From: an uncultured Corynebacterium sp.
GTDB taxonomy: Bacteria; Actinomycetota; Actinomycetes; Mycobacteriales; Mycobacteriaceae
Reading direction: 5' to 3'
Length of the DNA stretch: 53,215 nucleotides
Assembly: GCA_946220775.1 (NCBI GenBank)
Contig: CAMIFC010000013.1
Coordinates: 1-53,215, forward strand
Shown here one piece after another: positions 43,100-50,736 of the stretch; position 1 is the stretch's first letter; each line of letters begins with the position of its first letter. Both the position numbers and the translations under genes were made by a program. Below the pieces are notes generated by a model. It saw nothing but the letters and a program-made list of their open reading frames with translations. It searched no databases and was not told where the DNA came from.

Positions 43100-43492
43100 T
43101 TAACGCGAGGCAACAACCCGGGCAATTAAGCGCCAACCGAAGAGCAACAGCGCGGACATCACCGTGGCAACCAGCATGAACGACCAGTGTGGCACGGCGC
43201 CGTGGCGAAGCCCCCAAATGGCCAGGCCGACGATGACGCTGGTCAGCCACACGGGGATAGCGGTTCGAGCTTCATAGCCGGTGCGGTTGCCCAAAGCGGA
43301 GAACCACAGCACTCCCCACACGATCACTCCGCCCAGCAGGAATGGCCACGCGGTGTCGAGCCACCGGCTGATGCTGAATCCGGCGCCGTCATCGTGGGCC
43401 AACCGCGCGAGGAATGCGAAAACCAGCAGCGCGATCAGGTCGAAGACGAATGCGGAGACCGCGGAACCTCGGGGAGTGGCGGGGGTGCTCAT
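43100..43492 (-). CDS. DUF3054 family membrane protein
   Basis: This 130-residue protein has four hydrophobic segments, beginning with VFDLIALLVFAFLARLAHD. I recognise it as DUF3054, an actinobacterial membrane family with no assigned function. The gene lies 10 bp after the stop of the flippase-like gene on the same strand, so it is co-transcribed with it. No catalytic motif is seen. Confidence 0.82.
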   Translation of the reverse strand: MSTPATPRGSAVSAFVFDLIALLVFAFLARLAHDDGAGFSISRWLDTAWPFLLGGVIVWGVLWFSALGNRTGYEARTAIPVWLTSVIVGLAIWGLRHGAVPHWSFMLVATVMSALLLFGWRLIARVVASR

Positions 43493-43502
43493 GGCTATCA
43501 GC

Positions 43503-44525
43503 TTAGCTTTCTTCCTTGAAGGACTTGGGGCTGGGCAGTTGGCCTACAAAGTAGACGATCCAGCCAATGGCGACGAGCCCAACGAGGCTGAACATGCGGA
43601 ATACCACCACGGCGGCGAATGCCTGGCCGGAGGTCAGTCCCGCGAAGGCGACGAGGGTACTGGTCAGTGCGAAGTCCACGATGCCCAGTCCGCCGGGGGT
43701 GACTTGCGCTTGCCCGGCCAGTTTTGCGGTCATGAAGCTTAGGACAACCCCGGCGATGGGTGGGGTCGCACCGATGGCCATGATGCAAGCCAGTAGACAA
43801 AGAATCTCAAGAATCCAGTTCATCAGCGACCACGTGGTCGCCAGGGCAAGCCGAGGCAGCGGCAGTTCCACGGAAGACAGCTGCTCGGAGAAGCCGTTCA
43901 GGTTTTTGACCCAGCGATCTTCTGGTTTCCGCAGCCGACGATTCAGCGCCCGCAGTCGCTCGACCATCCAGTTTTCTACCGTCTTCGGATGTCGTGCTGC
44001 CCAATTTGTTAAGGACGCCAATCCGATCAGCGCCACAATCGAAATCCCCAGGGTGAGGGGGCTGACTTTTAATCCGAGGAAGAAAACGGCCCCGATGGCC
44101 AACAAAGCCATGCCAGATCCGGAGAGCAGACCGGAGAAAACCATGTACCAACTGGCGATCACGGGGGTTGCACCCCAGCGCAGTTGTTCGCGGAAGATCA
44201 TTGCTGCGGAGACCACCGGACCGCCGGGCAGGCTGGCGGACCATGCGTTGGCCACGAATCCCAGCACGTTAGCAGAGCGACGACGGACGTTGATGCCAGC
44301 GGATCGAAGAAGTACGACCATTACTTCGGCTTGGGCGAATAATGATGCCAGCACGGTGATGGCGGCCCAGATGAGCCAGCTGTTATCGGCGGCGCGGAGT
44401 TCCGCCCAGCCGTCTTCTATGAAGCCGAAGTGGGCGTGGGCAAAGTAACCAATCGCCGCTAGGGCCACCAAGGACACGATGATGCGTGTCCACGGTGATC
44501 GGGTGATGGTTAAGAATTTGTCCAT
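43503..44525 (-). CDS. YbhN/UPF0104-type membrane protein, LPG-synthase transmembrane family
   Basis: This 340-residue polytopic protein resembles the membrane part of lysylphosphatidylglycerol synthases (YbhN/UPF0104 family), which flips lipids or acts as a lipid transporter. The motif PGGPVVSAAMIFREQLRWGA and the C-terminal TPGGLGIVDFALTSTLVAFA contain the family glycines. It lacks the soluble aminoacyl-transferase domain. It lies 26 bp downstream of the MmpL gene on the same strand. A role in moving an envelope lipid beside the mycolate exporter is plausible but inferred. Confidence 0.82.
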   Translation of the reverse strand: MDKFLTITRSPWTRIIVSLVALAAIGYFAHAHFGFIEDGWAELRAADNSWLIWAAITVLASLFAQAEVMVVLLRSAGINVRRRSANVLGFVANAWSASLPGGPVVSAAMIFREQLRWGATPVIASWYMVFSGLLSGSGMALLAIGAVFFLGLKVSPLTLGISIVALIGLASLTNWAARHPKTVENWMVERLRALNRRLRKPEDRWVKNLNGFSEQLSSVELPLPRLALATTWSLMNWILEILCLLACIMAIGATPPIAGVVLSFMTAKLAGQAQVTPGGLGIVDFALTSTLVAFAGLTSGQAFAAVVVFRMFSLVGLVAIGWIVYFVGQLPSPKSFKEES

Positions 44526-44551
44526 AGGTTTTGCTTATTGGGGCTAGGGGA

Positions 44552-47326
44552 CTAGCGCTCGTTTTTGCGGGCTTCGATTTCCGCCATCAATTCGTGGAAG
44601 GGGATGCTGCGGCGGCGCGGCGGGAGTTTTTCCTCGCTGCGCTGCGCAGGGGCTGGTGGCTCGGCGGATTCGTCCGCAGCGTGCTTGGCAGCGTGCTTGG
44701 GCTCGGCGGTGCGTTCGGGCTCGGGCTGTGGCTCCGGCTTGGCCTGGGGCTTAGGTTCGTCCTTGGGCTCCGGTTCTGGTTCCGCCGCGGGTTCCGGTTT
44801 CGGTTCCGCTGCGGATTCTGGCTTCGGTTCCGCCGCGGGTTCTGGCTTCGGCTCTGCCGTAGGCTTCGCTGCTGGTTCCGCCTCCGGCTTGGCCACGGGC
44901 TCTTCCTCGCGTACTGGGGATTGCTTCGTCGGCGGCTGAGCTGGGAGGGCTGGTATCGCAACCGTCGTCTCCGCGGCGGTTGGCTGGGAACTGGATGGCT
45001 TGGCGACCGAAGGCAAGGAACCAGACGGTTCGGCACCGGACGGCTCGGTTCCGGAAGGCGCACCGCCGTTCTGTTCAGAACCGGCTCGTCCGGCGCTGCC
45101 CCGTTCCACACCGACCGGCGCTGCACCGACGGGCGTCGCAGCGACTGGCTCGGCGTCCATCGGCTCGAGCTGCTCGTTGTGACCCACCTTCTCTGACAGC
45201 TTGTGGACCCACATTGGTGCCCACCAGTTGTCTTCCTTCAGCATGTGCATCACTGCTGGGACGAGGAGAAGGCGAATGACGGTGGCGTCTAAAACAAGGG
45301 CGGTGATCATGCCGTAGGCGATGTACTTCATCATCACGATGTTGGAGAACCCGAAAGCACCACAGACGACGATCATGATGAGTGCGGCGGCGGTGATGAT
45401 GCCACCGGTATTGGCGACGCCGAAGCGGATCGCCCGGTCTGTGGATTCGCCACGCGTCCGGGCTTCGACCATGCGGGACACGAGGAATACCTCGTAGTCC
45501 GTGGAGAGGCCGAACAGGATTGCCACGATCAGCACGAGGATGGGGCTCATCAGCGGCCCTGGGGTGAAGTTGAACAGGTTGGAGCCCAAACCATCGACGA
45601 ACAGTAGGGTCAGCATGCCCAAGGTTGCGCCGATGCCCAGGATGTTCATGATCACGGCCTTCGCTGGAATGATTAGCGACCCGAAGATCAACGACATCAG
45701 GATGAAACTCACGGCCACGATGTAGAGCAGCATCCACGGCAGCTTCTCGAACAGCGCGTCGATGGATTCTTGCTCCATGGCCGGGGTGCCGGCGACCAGC
45801 ACTGTGGCGCCGTCGGCCTTAATGCCTTCCAGGGTTTTGACGATGCGCTTGTTATCGTCGCGGTCCGCGATGCCGGTGGACAGCACCGTGGTCTCGTCCT
45901 TCGTCGGCTGGGTGACGCGGAATGGTCCGGTCAGCCCTTCGATCCCGTTGGCTTGCTTGTAGACCTGCGCGATGGCGCTGGAATCGCCTTGGATCACCAG
46001 CTTGATCGGCACGGTGCGGAACTGCGGGAACTTCTCATCGAAGCTGCCCTGTGCTGCGCGCGTGGGCTCGTTGGGTGGCAGGTAGGTTTCGTTGATACCG
46101 CCGAACTTGATGCCGGACATCGGCAGTGTTAGCGCGAGCAAGCCGACGACCAGCAGGAAGGTCACGGATTTGGAGTGCTTCATGGCAAACGCCGGGATGC
46201 GTCCCCACAGGGTATTGATCTGCTCGTCGCGGGTGCGGGTCTTGTGGCGTCGGATCGCCCACTTGTCGATGTTGCGTCCCAGCAGCGCGAAGATACTTGG
46301 CAGCACGGCAACGGACAGGATCGCGGCCAGCCCGACAGCGCTCATCGCGCCGAAGGCAACGGACTTCAAGAAGGCCTGCGGGAAGATCAGCAGCCCAGAT
46401 AGCGCCACGGCGACCATTGCGGCGGAGAACACCACCGTTTTGCCCGCGGTGGCGGCAGTGTTGCGCACGGCGGTGGGAACATCCGCACCTTCGGCCAGCT
46501 CCTCGCGGAAGCGGGACACCATGAACAGCCCGTAGTCGATCGCCAGGCCCAACCCGAGCAGCGTGACCACGGAGATCGCGAATACGTTGATCTGCGTGAG
46601 CCCGGCCAGCAGCGCCAGGATGCCCAGCGAACCGAGGATGGACAGTACACCCACCAGCAGTGGCATCAGCGCGGCGATCACACCGCCGAAAACGACCAGT
46701 AGCAACAGGCCGACTGCGGGCAGCGCGTAGAGCTCCGCGCGCGAGATATCTTCGGACATACCGGCGTCCAACGCGCCAGAAACAGCCGTCTGGCCAGCGA
46801 TTTCAACGGTCGCGCCGGGGACGGAGATCGCGTGCAGGTCGTCCTCAATCGCCCGGTAATTATTCAGCACGTCCTCGTTGACGCCCTGCATTGCAAGGGA
46901 AGCGAAAGCGGCGTCTCCATTTTCGGACGCCATTTGCCGAGGCCCTCGATCGAAATAGGACGTGACTTGCCGGATATTGTCCGGGTACTTTTCCTGAATG
47001 GCATTCAGCTGTTCCGTGACAGACTGCTTGACCTCCGGGGTGGTGACGGAGTCCGCCCCGTCCCCGGTGACCAGCACAATGACGTCGCCGGCATCGTCGC
47101 GGCCGAAGACTTCTTCTTCGATTTTCGCTGCGCGGGTGGATTGCGAGTTGGGGTCGTCCCAACCTTCCTGGCTGAGGCGGTCGTCCAGCTTGGTCCCAAA
47201 CACACCGAACAGAACCAGAATGCCGGCGATGATCAACGCCGGCACGATGCGCCGGTGACGGTAGGCGATATCGCCCCACGCGCTAAACAGTGAGGGTTTC
47301 GGCGATGCGGTCGCGGGCTTAGCCAT
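44552..47326 (-). CDS. cmpL1: MmpL/RND transporter, trehalose monomycolate exporter type (CmpL1)
   Basis: The 924-residue protein has the MmpL layout: two periplasmic-type domains and two groups of membrane helices. The proton-relay Asp-Tyr pairs are visible in LGLAIDYGLFMVSRF (near residue 265) and FGLSTDYEVFLVSRM. Synteny with NYN, trmB and pck matches CmpL1 of C. glutamicum and MmpL3 of Mycobacterium, so it should export trehalose monomycolate. The C-terminal 200 residues are cytosolic and low-complexity, rich in Glu/Pro/Lys/Ala. I use ATG 47326, which overlaps the NYN stop in ATGGCTAA; the ORF start at 47362 lies inside that gene. A GGACGCCA core occurs at 46925. Confidence 0.93.
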   Translation of the reverse strand: MAKPATASPKPSLFSAWGDIAYRHRRIVPALIIAGILVLFGVFGTKLDDRLSQEGWDDPNSQSTRAAKIEEEVFGRDDAGDVIVLVTGDGADSVTTPEVKQSVTEQLNAIQEKYPDNIRQVTSYFDRGPRQMASENGDAAFASLAMQGVNEDVLNNYRAIEDDLHAISVPGATVEIAGQTAVSGALDAGMSEDISRAELYALPAVGLLLLVVFGGVIAALMPLLVGVLSILGSLGILALLAGLTQINVFAISVVTLLGLGLAIDYGLFMVSRFREELAEGADVPTAVRNTAATAGKTVVFSAAMVAVALSGLLIFPQAFLKSVAFGAMSAVGLAAILSVAVLPSIFALLGRNIDKWAIRRHKTRTRDEQINTLWGRIPAFAMKHSKSVTFLLVVGLLALTLPMSGIKFGGINETYLPPNEPTRAAQGSFDEKFPQFRTVPIKLVIQGDSSAIAQVYKQANGIEGLTGPFRVTQPTKDETTVLSTGIADRDDNKRIVKTLEGIKADGATVLVAGTPAMEQESIDALFEKLPWMLLYIVAVSFILMSLIFGSLIIPAKAVIMNILGIGATLGMLTLLFVDGLGSNLFNFTPGPLMSPILVLIVAILFGLSTDYEVFLVSRMVEARTRGESTDRAIRFGVANTGGIITAAALIMIVVCGAFGFSNIVMMKYIAYGMITALVLDATVIRLLLVPAVMHMLKEDNWWAPMWVHKLSEKVGHNEQLEPMDAEPVAATPVGAAPVGVERGSAGRAGSEQNGGAPSGTEPSGAEPSGSLPSVAKPSSSQPTAAETTVAIPALPAQPPTKQSPVREEEPVAKPEAEPAAKPTAEPKPEPAAEPKPESAAEPKPEPAAEPEPEPKDEPKPQAKPEPQPEPERTAEPKHAAKHAADESAEPPAPAQRSEEKLPPRRRSIPFHELMAEIEARKNER
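44700..44900. repeat. Tandem repeats in the MmpL C-terminal tail
   Basis: Units of about 24 bp encode octapeptides such as PAAEPKPE, repeated several times with small changes. The tail extends further with PEPQPEPERTAEP. Confidence 0.75.
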
Positions 47327-48077
47327 GCAGGACGTCCTCCGAATGTTTCGAGTGGTCGCCAAGAGCGGCGGCGAATTGGTCGTCGAGTGCGGTTAGCGGG
47401 CGGAATGGTTGCAGCCAAGCGCCGCCATCCGGGAGGTTGTCCAGGCTCACGCGAGGCAATGGTTCCCGGAAGACATGCGGGATGTCTTCCAGGTCGATGA
47501 ACTCCACGTGATCGCTGGAAACGGCCCAGTTGACGTGCTCTTGGAAACCCAGGACGGTCACAGGGATCTCGTCGGATAGCTCCTCGAGCAGTTCCCGGAA
47601 GTTCTGCCCATCGGCGCTGGCGACGACTAACCCCTCGAGGACACCTTCGCTGTGGCGGCGCTTGATCAGGTCAATCATGTCGGCATCGACATCGGAGTCC
47701 TCATCAGTCTTGGGCTTGGCGAAGACCGCGAAACCCACATTGCGCAGTGCTTCGACCCAGGGACGCACCACATCGGCCCCGCCGGGGGTGATGTTGGTGA
47801 ATACCGTGGCCTCCGGCTCGATTGGGTTATCGGGGGGCAGTCCGAACTCGTCGGACAGTTCGAGTGCGCGGGTAATCAACCACCGGCCAATGGCGTCAAA
47901 ACGAGGGCGGTGAGCCGACGTTGGGCGACCGCCCAGGATCGACCCCAGACCCATGTCGATGTTGGGGGCGTCCCACACCAGCAGCAGGCTGGAGCGCGTT
48001 TCTGCCGCGCGACCGTAGCTGCGGTGAGTCGCGCCGATCGACTGGTCTGTGTGGAGTGACTGTGAAGAATGGGTCAT
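47319..48077 (-). CDS. NYN domain protein (PIN-like RNase fold)
   Basis: This 252-residue protein has the NYN/PIN-like signatures: LLVWDAPNIDMGLG near residue 35, EDSDVDADMIDLIKRR near residue 140, and VVASADGQNFRELL. The spaced aspartates would bind metal, so a nuclease role is likely. It corresponds to mycobacterial Rv0207c, which sits beside mmpL3. Its stop overlaps the MmpL start, so the two are translated together. Regulation of envelope genes by this putative RNase is a guess. Confidence 0.87.
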   Translation of the reverse strand: MTHSSQSLHTDQSIGATHRSYGRAAETRSSLLLVWDAPNIDMGLGSILGGRPTSAHRPRFDAIGRWLITRALELSDEFGLPPDNPIEPEATVFTNITPGGADVVRPWVEALRNVGFAVFAKPKTDEDSDVDADMIDLIKRRHSEGVLEGLVVASADGQNFRELLEELSDEIPVTVLGFQEHVNWAVSSDHVEFIDLEDIPHVFREPLPRVSLDNLPDGGAWLQPFRPLTALDDQFAAALGDHSKHSEDVLHG

Positions 48078-48189
48078 AAGAACAAGATTTTTATGAGTAA
48101 AAGGGTAAAACGAGTAGGAAATAATAAATATTTGTTAACTCAAGTTACCACTGACGCGGCCCCACCGGCTGGCCTCGGCGGGGATATCG

Positions 48190-49011
48190 CTAGCGCTTCC
48201 GCCACAGGTATTCGCGAATCACATGATCCTTGTCGAGCCCCTTGCCCTCAAACTTCGTGAGGATCTGCCGATCAGTCAGCTGCGGAACTTCCGCAGGCCA
48301 GCCCAGGTATTCAAGCTTTTCTTCGACCGTAACCAGCTCGTCGATCCATTCGGCGTAGTCCGCGTGATCCGTCGCAATATGTAGGACGCCACCCGGTCGA
48401 AGTCGTGACGCGATCAAGTGAAGTGTGCCCGATTGCACAATTCGGCGCTTATGATGGCGGGCTTTTGGCCAAGGATCAGGGAAGAAGATCCGAACTCCCG
48501 CGAGGGATTCGGGGGCGAACATGCGCTGGAGGACCTCCACGCCATCGCCCTTGATCATGCGGATGTTGGTGATGTCTCCCCGCAGGACGGATTCCATCAG
48601 CTTGGCCAGTCCGGGGCGGTAGAGTTCGACGGCGACAATGTTCTTATCTTGTTCCAGCGGAGCCATCGCGGCGGTGGAGGTGCCGGTGCCGGAGCCGATT
48701 TCCACGATGGTGTCGGCGTGGCGTCCGAACCAGGAATCGAGGTCGATGACCTCGCTTTCGCCTGCCTGACCTGCTTTGTCGTCGAGTTCGCGACCGAGGG
48801 CGGGCCAGTGTTCGTCCCAGTTGGCTTCTTGATTATCGGTGAGGGTGCCGCGGCGGAAGCTGAAGCTGCCGAGGCGTGGGTAGTCGCGGCCGTCATTGAA
48901 TTGGGTCTGCAGCGGCCGACCGTCGACGCCACCGGTGGTTGTGGTGTCGGTGTCTGTCGAAACTGGGGGTTGATCTTCGGGCGAATGTGGGGAATTATTA
49001 GTGCTAGTCAT
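48190..49011 (-). CDS. trmB: tRNA (guanine-N7)-methyltransferase
   Basis: TrmB adds the m7G at position 46 of tRNA. The 273-residue protein has a disordered, acidic/Thr-rich start of about 40 residues. The SAM-binding motif is IVEIGSGTGTSTAA near residue 96. The TrmB signature is FFPDPWPKARHHKRR near residue 174, and ATDHADYAEWI follows. It lies upstream of the NYN gene by 112 bp of A/T-rich sequence and is divergent from the next small gene. The same order is found in Mycobacterium (Rv0206c-Rv0208c). Confidence 0.95.
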   Translation of the reverse strand: MTSTNNSPHSPEDQPPVSTDTDTTTTGGVDGRPLQTQFNDGRDYPRLGSFSFRRGTLTDNQEANWDEHWPALGRELDDKAGQAGESEVIDLDSWFGRHADTIVEIGSGTGTSTAAMAPLEQDKNIVAVELYRPGLAKLMESVLRGDITNIRMIKGDGVEVLQRMFAPESLAGVRIFFPDPWPKARHHKRRIVQSGTLHLIASRLRPGGVLHIATDHADYAEWIDELVTVEEKLEYLGWPAEVPQLTDRQILTKFEGKGLDKDHVIREYLWRKR

Positions 49012-49148
49012 CGATAGTATTCTGTCAGATGGCGTGGGGATATACGAAGAAGAATTCTGCAGCGCACTCAGGTGGGAAGCTCGGCAAACAACCGTTGCAG
49101 GGATTCGCCACGGGGGATAGTTGCAAGAAAAAATGGGGGAGATTTTTA

Positions 49149-49445
49149 GTGAAAACCATCGCTGTCATCGGTCCAGATGCCGATGAAGCCGCTCGGGTGG
49201 CGGGCACGTTAACCAGTGTTCGCGCGCTCCCAGGTGCGGGGCCAAAGGATGGAATCGACGGGGTGATCGCCGTCGCGGACTCGCCAGATATAGATAACGT
49301 GCAGGTCGTGACGGCCATTGTGGAGTCCATGGGCACCATCGTGGTGGTCACCGATGCTCGGTGGCCGGACATTCCGGGGGGCACATTTCTGTTCGAGGCA
49401 GGACGTCGCCACGTTGCAGTCCCTGACCAATCGACTGTGGGTTGA
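49149..49445 (+). CDS. Conserved hypothetical protein, small
   Basis: This 98-residue protein starts at a GTG behind a strong GGGGGAGA ribosome binding site. Longer upstream starts lack one. It opens with VKTIAVIGPDADEAAR, a Rossmann-like beginning, and continues with a hydrophobic strand pattern (DGVIAVADS, GTIVVVTDARWPD). I cannot name the family. Its place between trmB and pckG matches mycobacterial Rv0209. The next gene overlaps its end by about 30 bp in another frame. Together they may represent a single ancestral gene split by a frameshift, or two coupled genes. Confidence 0.65.
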   Translation: MKTIAVIGPDADEAARVAGTLTSVRALPGAGPKDGIDGVIAVADSPDIDNVQVVTAIVESMGTIVVVTDARWPDIPGGTFLFEAGRRHVAVPDQSTVG

Positions 49446-50025
49446 CGAGCATGACTGGGCCACCGAGGCGCGCCGGGGTGATCACAATCGGCTGGAACAG
49501 GCCAAGGTAGCGATTCGGCTGCACACTCAGCGCGCGGGGCAGGATGTGCTGCAACGCACGGCGGATGCTGCCGAACCGGTTGATGGTTCTCGGAATGCTG
49601 AGGTGCTGCGATCCGCCCATGAGCAGTTCTTGGCGCAACTTCGCGTCGCAGTGTTAGCGCAGGGCATCGTGTGTCCGCACGTGCCGGATTCACCGCCGGA
49701 GCCCGCCACTCCCGTGGAACTTCCCGGCCGTGTCGCCCAGCTTGCGGCGTTGATCGCCGGGGTGATCGGAATCGTGGGCTTGTTCTTTGCGGTGGGGCGC
49801 GTTGCAGGATTGCCGTGGTTAGGGCTGTGCCTCGGGATTGTCGCCGCCGGTGCGGTGGCCTGGTTCCGTGGCATCACGCTGCGTCGCCAGCACGCCCGCG
49901 CGCAATTCCACGCTGACTTACAAGCGCTGCAGACGGCATGGTCGGCACGCGTCACGGAAGTACTTAGTCGATTGTCCGCGCCCCGCGTTGCAGAGCAGCT
50001 CGCGATTCCGGCAGGGGAGCGATAA
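49414..50025 (+). CDS. Conserved membrane protein, likely second half of Rv0209-like gene
   Basis: The likely TTG start at 49414 gives 203 residues and has an AGGA upstream; no ATG is available without running far into the previous gene. The first 110 residues are helical and soluble (HNRLEQAKVAIRLHTQR), followed by two adjacent membrane helices (LAALIAGVIGIVGLFFAVG and GLCLGIVAAGAVAWF) and a second helical segment ending at the C-terminus. Such a helix-membrane-helix form resembles dynamin-like stalks only loosely, so I do not assign it. Its stop overlaps the DUF6802 start (TAATG). Confidence 0.6.
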   Translation: MQSLTNRLWVDEHDWATEARRGDHNRLEQAKVAIRLHTQRAGQDVLQRTADAAEPVDGSRNAEVLRSAHEQFLAQLRVAVLAQGIVCPHVPDSPPEPATPVELPGRVAQLAALIAGVIGIVGLFFAVGRVAGLPWLGLCLGIVAAGAVAWFRGITLRRQHARAQFHADLQALQTAWSARVTEVLSRLSAPRVAEQLAIPAGER

Positions 50026-50558
50026 TGGAATTTTTTTCGGACGCCACCCCCGGCCTCAACAAGAACACCCTCGAGACCTTCGGGATTGGTCAGGGTGTTG
50101 GACCGGATATTGGACATGGTGCCGTGCATGGCGTTGGTCACAGTGTCAATAATCACAGTGCTGGTGCGGGCAGTTTGCTATTCACCCTCGATGGTGTGGA
50201 CTACGCCATTCCAGACCCGGAGGGGTTGGATTCGGCGACATTCACTAATGAAGAAGGTATGACCATCGTGTCTGACCTGGACGGCGACGGACGGGTGGAT
50301 TACGTCTCAACAGTGTCTTTCGATGGTCACCGGGCGGCGTGGCGCCCAGAGGGGAGCGGCGGAAGCGATGATTCACCAACCACGGAAAATGGGGGAAACT
50401 TCATGGTGGGACGGGGTGGCGTCCTGAAAAATGAGGAGGAAAACCCCGCGGGGACGGGCGCAACGGACGGCACTACCCCCGACGCTAGCCCCGAAATCCA
50501 CAATGAAACCTGGTCGGTCGACCGGTGGAAATGTGTGGATCGGGGGGAATGGGGTTAG
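50025..50558 (+). CDS. DUF6802 family protein
   Basis: This 177-residue protein is translationally coupled to the gene before it. A beta-rich core (SLLFTLDGVDYAIPDPEG, EGMTIVSDLDGDGRVDYVSTV) contains an Asp-rich DLDGDGRVD loop that looks like a calcium-binding or FG-GAP-type element. I recognise the family as DUF6802, syntenic to Rv0210 in Mycobacterium. The C-terminal part ends SVDRWKCVDRGEWG. No signal peptide is seen. The gene contains two inverted copies of the GGACGCCA repeat, one at its start codon and one in a linker, and both alter the protein. Function is unknown. Confidence 0.75.
   Translation: MEFFSDATPGLNKNTLETFGIGQGVGPDIGHGAVHGVGHSVNNHSAGAGSLLFTLDGVDYAIPDPEGLDSATFTNEEGMTIVSDLDGDGRVDYVSTVSFDGHRAAWRPEGSGGSDDSPTTENGGNFMVGRGGVLKNEEENPAGTGATDGTTPDASPEIHNETWSVDRWKCVDRGEWG
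50031..50050 (+). repeat. GGACGCCA repeat with T-run at the start of the DUF6802 gene
   Basis: Seven Ts, C, the core GGACGCCA, then CCCC lie right after the start codon, encoding FFSDATP. It forms an inverted pair with the copy near 50406. Confidence 0.8.
50406..50431 (-). repeat. Extended GGACGCCA repeat in the DUF6802 gene
   Basis: Read on the minus strand: T-tract, CA, core GGACGCCA, CCCCGTCCCAC. The coding strand yields VGRGGVLKN, the same peptide as in the LCP protein. Confidence 0.85.
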
Positions 50559-50657
50559 TCTGGACGTGAATTGGACTTCTCGCGGCCTCACCGACCATGT
50601 CAGACACGCCGGGATTGAATTGCCTAGGTGGTTTGTTCAATAGGTTGGCTCCCTTAT

Positions 50658-50730
50658 TGTTAGGGAGACGCGAGGCTCAGCGTGAAGACTCAATAATGTT
50701 GGGCGAGTAAAAACCCGAGTGTTAGGGAGA
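50658..50730 (+). promoter_or_regulatory. Leader of pckG with direct repeats
   Basis: TGTTAGGGAGA occurs twice, at 50658-50668 and 50720-50730; the second copy provides the pckG ribosome binding site. The first forms a small hairpin with CTCCCT just upstream. This could be a regulator site or an mRNA structure affecting translation; no known operator is identified. Confidence 0.35.
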
Positions 50731-50736
50731 AAATCG

